Positions 49,647-64,000 of a stretch of 64,000 bases of DNA are shown here, piece by piece; position 1 is the first letter of the stretch; each line of letters begins with the position of its first letter. A program made the position numbers and the translations under genes. The stretch comes from Polyodon spathula (lineage: Eukaryota; Chordata; Actinopteri; Acipenseriformes; Polyodontidae), in contig NC_054570.1 in the NCBI RefSeq assembly GCF_017654505.1, positions 2,352,544 to 2,416,543 on the forward strand, in the 5' to 3' direction. The notes below the pieces were generated by a model. It ran no database searches. It was not told the origin of the DNA and worked only from the letters and a program-made list of their open reading frames with translations.

Positions 49647-49911
49647 ATATATATATATACCCTATCCCTACTTTCTCTTAAATTTGATCCCTAAAAGCTC
49701 CTAGCATCTGTCTAAGAGCCTGCCTTTTTCTGCTCAGGGTTATCTTTCTGTGCTCTCCCCCCAACAGATGATGCCCGCACAGCCCCCTGCCCAGAAGGTG
49801 AAGGGACTGCTGGTCACAGCACTCGTGGCATTGGGCATGCAAGAGCACCGACCCGCTCTTAACCTGCTCCTCACACAGCTGGCACTGAAACTGGGGCAGC
49901 GGCACTGCTGA
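45759..49911 (+). CDS. C6orf136: C6orf136 homologue, DUF2358 protein, probably mitochondrial (complete)
   Basis: Six exons: 45759-45905, 46835-47539, 48117-48205, 48590-48787, 49355-49424, 49768-49911. Phases join to 450 codons plus TGA. The ATG follows an in-frame TGA directly, so it is the first possible start. The N terminus (MALPLYRQGVVLRGW) has Arg residues and no acidic ones early on, as in a mitochondrial presequence. The C-terminal half matches the human protein: LPNFFLKNHDY, VEFINEFLHMKTKGWMYQ, LTLCRFLAWNYF, HPESWSVQARWRVRGLP, RFYRRDKSDLYRTYDA, then a Val-Lys-Leu-rich end. This is the DUF2358-type fold; the molecular role is not established. Residues 50-284 come from one 705-nt exon and hold a Cys- and Pro-rich stretch, plus SHLDSFRSLF, which matches the human LDGLRSLF. 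Human C6orf136 is about 315 aa, so this form is longer. In human it lies near MRPS18B, PPP1R10 and ABCF1. Confidence 0.92.
46722..46818. mobile_element. MITE fragment abutting the exon 2 acceptor of C6orf136
   Basis: 'tctaacatgacatactgtac' and the nearby 'attccatatacttaatg' are the MITE interior. The fragment ends at the T tract that forms the polypyrimidine tract of the acceptor at 46834. Confidence 0.6.
48237..48278. repeat. (TAA)n microsatellite
   Basis: About 14 units directly after C6orf136 exon 3 (donor at 48206). Confidence 0.95.
48510..48588. repeat. Pyrimidine tract (CT)n-C25-(CT)n before exon 4 of C6orf136
   Basis: About 79 bases, almost all C or T, with 25 C at 48529-48553, ending in the acceptor CTCTCTCAG at 48589. 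It serves as an exceptionally long polypyrimidine tract. Confidence 0.9.
48824..49098. mobile_element. MITE copy, 275 bp
   Basis: TACAGTTGTGAC left end with AAAAGTTTTGCATCACC, and the right end AAACTTTTGGCCATAGCTGTA in reverse complement. It is slightly shorter than the 331-bp form. It lies in the C6orf136 intron 36 bases after the exon 4 donor. Confidence 0.8.
49517..49665. repeat. MITE left-end fragment running into an (AT)n tract
   Basis: 49517-49575 matches the MITE left end (TACAGCTATTGG, then 'tagcatcacatagaatttta'). The rest of the element is replaced by about 70 bases of AT dinucleotide (about 49589-49660). Confidence 0.7.
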
Positions 49912-50630
49912 AGGACTGGCAGAGACTGGCAGAGAAAAGACATCGAGTCCACACATTGAGATGTTCCGTACAGAAAAGCGTGGCAGACTGCCAGTTGGGT
50001 TTGTAGTTTGGCGCTGCACTTTGCAATACCGAATTGAAGGATGCCATTTGGCAGAAAACTCTGCGTTGCCAAGGGCTGATTCATTAGCACTCCCCTGTTT
50101 TCAGCACTGAGACCTGCTCAGGATATTAGGGAAGTTTAGTGATCAGAATCTAGTCCCACCTCCCCTTCCCAGATTAGTACCAATTACATCATAAAACATT
50201 TGACAGTTCAGCACAACGGGAGTCTTTGCATGAGGCAGAACATTGGCAGACAGACAATGAGGGTACAGCCTAGGATTGAGGTGTGCCTGCGCACAGAGCT
50301 GTGAGGGGAAGCTGTTACTGAACCTGCCAGCCCCATGCCTGACTCATGTGAGCGCTAAGTTTAAACAGAAGAGTAAAGATTTTTTTTTTTATTTTTATGA
50401 TGATTAGTAATTGCTTTTTGCACTTGACAATGGGACGGGAGACCCAAGTACCTCAAAGAGGGTTCGCTAGAAAATGTTCCACAGCTGCTAGTCACTCTTA
50501 CGGTCCCCCATTGGATGTTCAATTTTCATTGCTCTGCGAAATGTTTTTTTTTTTTTTTGGTTTGGCTTCACCCACAACCCTTGCAAGTCTTACATTGTAA
50601 CCACCCTGTGTATGCAGCCCCAGAGTCGCA

Positions 50631-50636
50631 AATAAA
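50631..50636 (+). terminator. C6orf136: Polyadenylation signal of C6orf136
   Basis: AATAAA about 720 bases past the stop, in 'gcaaataaagtc'. The next bases already belong to a MITE fragment. Confidence 0.65.
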
Positions 50637-50639
50637 GTC

Positions 50640-50835
50640 TACCGGAAGCCATTAAGATAGTAATATGGTATTTCATGTTAGATTTTGAAGTTTTATCATT
50701 AAGTATATGGACAACTACAAAACGCTATGTCATTCAATATGTTTCTGTAACATTATTCAGCAGTTTCCATTCGACATTATGAAGCAAAATTGGTTAATTC
50801 TACAGGGTGATGCTAAACTTTCGTACATAGCTGTA
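50640..50835. mobile_element. MITE copy, left end missing
   Basis: Interior and right end ('ggtgatgctaaactttcg', 'tacatagctgta') are present. It starts within a few bases of the C6orf136 polyadenylation signal. Confidence 0.7.
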
Positions 50836-52276
50836 AATCTAGGACCACCTTCATAAAACTCCATTTAGTTCAGCTAGAGCCTTTATGAAGTGTTATCACA
50901 GCACCTGCTTATTAAGAGCACAGTTTACCTCGAGGAAAGGCAGTATAACAGTGAATAAAAACAGCACAATTAAGCACTTTCACAGGGACAAAAAAAACCT
51001 GTGGACTGATCGCTAGCAAGAAATTGCAAACTTCTCAAAGCTGTCGTTTTTGTTACTTGCAATGTTCTTAGTCTCAACCATGTGAGATGACATCCTTCAA
51101 TCAGTCAGCAATGTTTTTTTTTTTAAATTTTCACATTAGCATTCAAAACGGATTTGAAATCTTGTTTCTCTGAAATCTTTTTTTTTTTTTTTCTTGAAAA
51201 GAAATAATTCCCGGGATCCAAAATGCCACTTCAAGAAGAAAGTTTGTATATAGTGAATTTATAACACACCCAACTCCTGTTTCCATTTGTTAATGTGATG
51301 GCTACATGAATGCAAATTTATTAATTTATTAATATGATTTTTAGATTTTTCATAAAGCTCACCCTTATGTGTCCACGTGTGTCCAACTGTACTCAAAAAA
51401 AAAAAAAAAATGTTTTCATGTCTGCCATATCAAGGTAATTTAAGTCATTATATTGTGTCTTAAAAATATAAAACATTCAACTGCTGTCTTTCTAAAATAC
51501 ATCATTTAATAATGTGTCTTCCTAGGAATATAGCATATAAAATGAGACTAAACGCATGGTAAAGTTCCTTAAGATTTTTGGTTGCCAGCGCTCTGCAGCA
51601 GGAAAAACTAAATGCAACTTCATGTTGTTCTGTTCAACTTTTTGTAATCGTGAGCGAAAAGCATTCAAATATCCATCTAGCTGGACATCTATATGGAAAA
51701 AAAAAAACAAGAAAAAAACAGGCTAACAGGAGCTTGTGGATTCTTTTTTTTTTTTTTTTTTTTAAACATTTGTCTGCATCGTTTCCTGCTTGTTTACAAG
51801 TAAGTGCATACTAATAAATTGTGTTGCAATAAAGATGGTTGTGTGCATTTATTTATAGGCGCGCAGTCACATCCTCAAATCTGACTTTTTTTTTTAAATG
51901 GAAATTCTGTAAAGCTCGGTTTGTCGGTCTCACAAGATTCGTCTCCCAGAGAGATCACCCACGTGACACGCAGTTAGGCAGGATAGTCATATAACTCCTG
52001 AAAACAGGTGTCCAGTACGGCTAGTCAGGAAGTGCATGGCGCCCTTGTGTTCTTTGGGGTTGTGTAATTCAATTTGTATTTTGTGAGTTCAGGGCTATGA
52101 CGTGTCACTGTACCTGAGTAAAGATTTAGCTGTGCCCTCGATTCTTCAGTCGGTGATTCAGTGGCTCAGCCAGCTATGGGGGAGCTCCAGTAATAAAGCG
52201 TTCAGCAATAGAGGTTGTCACATAATGTTTTCTATCAGAGAAGGAGGTTTTGGTGAAACCTGCTCGTTGAGTAGAC
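50836..52276. other. Tail-to-tail spacer, nothing seen
   Basis: AT-rich with A and T runs (51119-51124, 51179-51192, 51745-51762). No exon or ORF that reads as protein. Confidence 0.6.
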
Positions 52277-52430
52277 AGCTATGATCAAAGGGTTTGCATC
52301 ACCTAGAATTTGAGGATTGAGACATAAGTATATAGAAGTGGTATGTAATTACGCAACATTGATCAGGAGGTTTCATTCCACTTTATGAAGCAAAATGTGT
52401 TATTTCTATAGGGTGATGCAAAACATTTTT
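52277..52430. mobile_element. MITE copy, internally deleted
   Basis: The left end 'acagctatgatcaaagg' with 'tttgcatcacctagaattt' is joined after a short interior to 'agggtgatgcaaaac'. About 150 bases remain. Confidence 0.65.
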
Positions 52431-52559
52431 TTCCAGTTGAGTGCAGACTTTTTTGCAGGCTGTTCCACATACATAGGAAGTACAGTTAAAGGAACCTTGA
52501 ATACATTCTCTGTGTGCTACATTAATAATTTTCACAACAAAAACACATGCCGTCCGCCA

Positions 52560-53580
52560 GATGTTAAATTAGACTTTATTGTTTAAAAACAGACTAATAC
52601 AGCCGTCAAGCCATTGCACACACTGCAAGAAATGCTATACACTTAGAAGGTACAATAAAGCAGAACAGATATATTCAAATAATAAAAACTAACATTTTAC
52701 TATAGAAATCTTTTTTGTTTGTTTTATCAGCACACCTGGCTCCAAATGAATTTAAGAATAATTGTTACAGGAATTCTGTAAATCCAAACCTTACAATTGA
52801 ATTACAAAACAATTCATTTTCAGATCCCCTTTGAAACTGCAAACCACCACAATTACAGGACAAAAGAGGGAACACAGCCACCCATTAAAACACAATCTGT
52901 TTAAAGACTATGGACTGGATTTAAAAGAAAACCAGACCAAGAGGTGTTGCTAGAGAAAAGAGATACAAAATAAACAAACAGCAGACTCCCAAGCCAATTT
53001 CCTTTACACATTATAACCTTAGAACTTGTGAAAAACTGTTGGATACATTTGGAAATCTGTATATACCTTTATAATTGTGATTTGGGGGGGTTCACACAAA
53101 AAGTGTTTCCCCAAAACCCACCCAATGGCTATTAGTCACATTTCTGAACTATTCCAGTTACATTCGTATCCAGAAAAGAGCAGATTTTTCCAGATAGATA
53201 GGTATAAAATACTAATCTTTGAGGTTACTTTGCAACATTTGTAATTTGATGGTTTATTTTTCTTGGGAAAATATAATTTCTTAGTTTCTTTCAAAGTTCA
53301 ATTAGCGTTCGGGACATGTTTACTAATTTGGTAACCAGCTTGTTTGTAACAAAATTCAATTTTGCAGCATAAAGGGCAACATTCATATTTCACATGAAGC
53401 ACTTTCATAAGAAGCTTGCTAAATATTCAGCCAGTGGAGTTTCACAGTGAAATCCCAGAGGAAGGCTGGAACTGCAGTGAAACTGCCTGGCAGGTTTACA
53501 GTTAATGGCGCTCTTACAGATCTAGAACTCTAGGGGGCTCCAGCTGCCCCTCTGTTCTCCTCCCAGACACACTGCCAGCC
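52560..53580 (-). other. 3' UTR of the SRCR receptor gene
   Basis: It runs from the stop codon at 53581 to an AATAAA on the minus strand at 52580-52575 ('gactttattg' on plus). No other feature inside. Confidence 0.6.
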
Positions 53581-63069
<9,489 letters not shown>

Positions 63070-64000
63070 CTTTAAAAAGAGAAAAGGGATTTAGAAAAGG
63101 GAGTCTGCACAGGCCCGCGATCACAAGTTTATAATCACACACTGCTTACACTGCACGGAGTTGTATTATTCTCCACATCACAAAGTTTCCCAAGTAAACA
63201 TCAACAGTAAAACTCCTCTATCTATATTTCATGTATAGTAATGGTTTCATGATGTTCACACGCTGCATAAGGCGTGTGCAAAGAAGGGTTTCCACCAAGT
63301 CTCTCTGATAACACTACAGCAGGTAAAGTACCTGACTGAGCAGGTAATTATATTACACCTTTCTAGAAACTTAGCACAAACCTGTAAAGCAAGCATCCAT
63401 CATATATAATTGTTCACAATGAGAAATACAGGCTTACTATTGTAGGAACTGTAATTGACGTGTATTTGATGCTCCATATTTAGAACTCTTAATTATGGTT
63501 CTGTTATTTGAGAGGCTCTTTGTTGAACTTGACTAAGTAATGTTTCCTGAGAAAGCTCAGTGGGACCGTGTGGTTCTATATAATATCCCAGAAGCCCTTT
63601 ATTCTATTTTTTTATTGCTCGTATTCTATTACCTCGACTCACCAGCAGGGGTCAGTATTTTGTGTAATGGCTGTGCCTCATAATAAATGACTGTGGCTTA
63701 TCAATAAAAGTTTCAAAGGAAACCCACAAAGCAGCTGCAAAACCCTGGAACTAATGATATACAGCTCAGTGCAAGCAAAACAGCATATACTGGATCCCTT
63801 AATTGATTTATTTGTAACACTGACTGTCCTGGTAGACATCACTGTAGATACCTAGTTAATATTCCTCCCAGGTGTTTAGCATCAATAATACAGCAAAAGG
63901 GGCTGTTTCTGAGGACACTGTAGTGCTTAATGGCACGGAGGTGTTACTCTTGGCCCAAAGAAGCAAAGTGAATGGCAGCAACGTTACAGGAAACTCTGCA
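63070..64000. other. SRCR gene intron, nothing further seen
   Basis: No further SRCR exon or leader exon could be read on the minus strand up to the window edge, and no repeat family was recognised. Confidence 0.5.

Overview
This is vertebrate nuclear DNA. It has AT-rich introns with GT-AG exons, tRNA-derived SINEs, non-autonomous DNA transposons and long simple repeats, and the genes keep human-like intron phases. Gene content (PPP1R10, MRPS18B, an ABCF1 relic, C6orf136, plus a Siglec-like and a multi-SRCR receptor gene) marks the framework of the MHC class I region (6p21.3 in human). The SINE styles, including a HE1/DANA-type element, suggest a ray-finned fish. The human-like introns and repeat load fit a non-teleost such as a sturgeon, paddlefish, gar or bichir. 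The species is an inference; nothing in the sequence fixes it.

Layout from left to right. Bases 1-2025 hold a foldback element and two Ig exons (V-set, then C2-set, minus strand) of a Siglec/CD22-like gene that continues past the left edge. Bases 2026-8980 hold repeats and no gene I can support. PPP1R10 (PNUTS, minus) has a long 3' UTR (about 8985-12042), 17 coding exons (12043-19240, 820 codons, all phases consistent) and an 8.6 kb 5' intron. Its likely TATA/CRE promoter at about 27850-27920 lies head to head with MRPS18B (plus, 28356-32797, 7 exons, 239 aa). Tail to tail with MRPS18B is ABCF1 (minus, 34666-43041). In this window ABCF1 looks like a decaying pseudogene: two nonsense codons, two one-base frameshifts, and loss of nearly all of both ATPase cassettes apart from one exon relic. 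A CpG- and CCAAT-containing promoter interval (about 43250-43850) separates it from C6orf136 (plus, 45759-49911, 6 exons, 450 aa, DUF2358-type C terminus). Tail to tail with that gene is a large group B SRCR receptor (minus, 53581-63069 and beyond the right edge). It shows seven SRCR domains, a stalk, one transmembrane segment and a tail with repeated Tyr-acidic motifs like WC1/SCART receptors.

The housekeeping genes do unrelated jobs: nuclear PP1 targeting and transcription termination, mitoribosome structure, translation, and a mitochondrial-looking protein of unknown role. They are known to travel together in MHC regions. The two receptor genes at the edges are immune-type surface proteins.

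The most unusual observations are the ABCF1 decay, and two tandem arrays in the SRCR gene that each copy one of that gene's own splice sites (an acceptor x6 and a donor x4). Others are a near-perfect 110-bp foldback in the probable PPP1R10 3' UTR, a pair of identical 22-nt hairpins in the PPP1R10 5' intron, and a dispersed MITE family of about 330 bp that sits close to several gene-processing signals.
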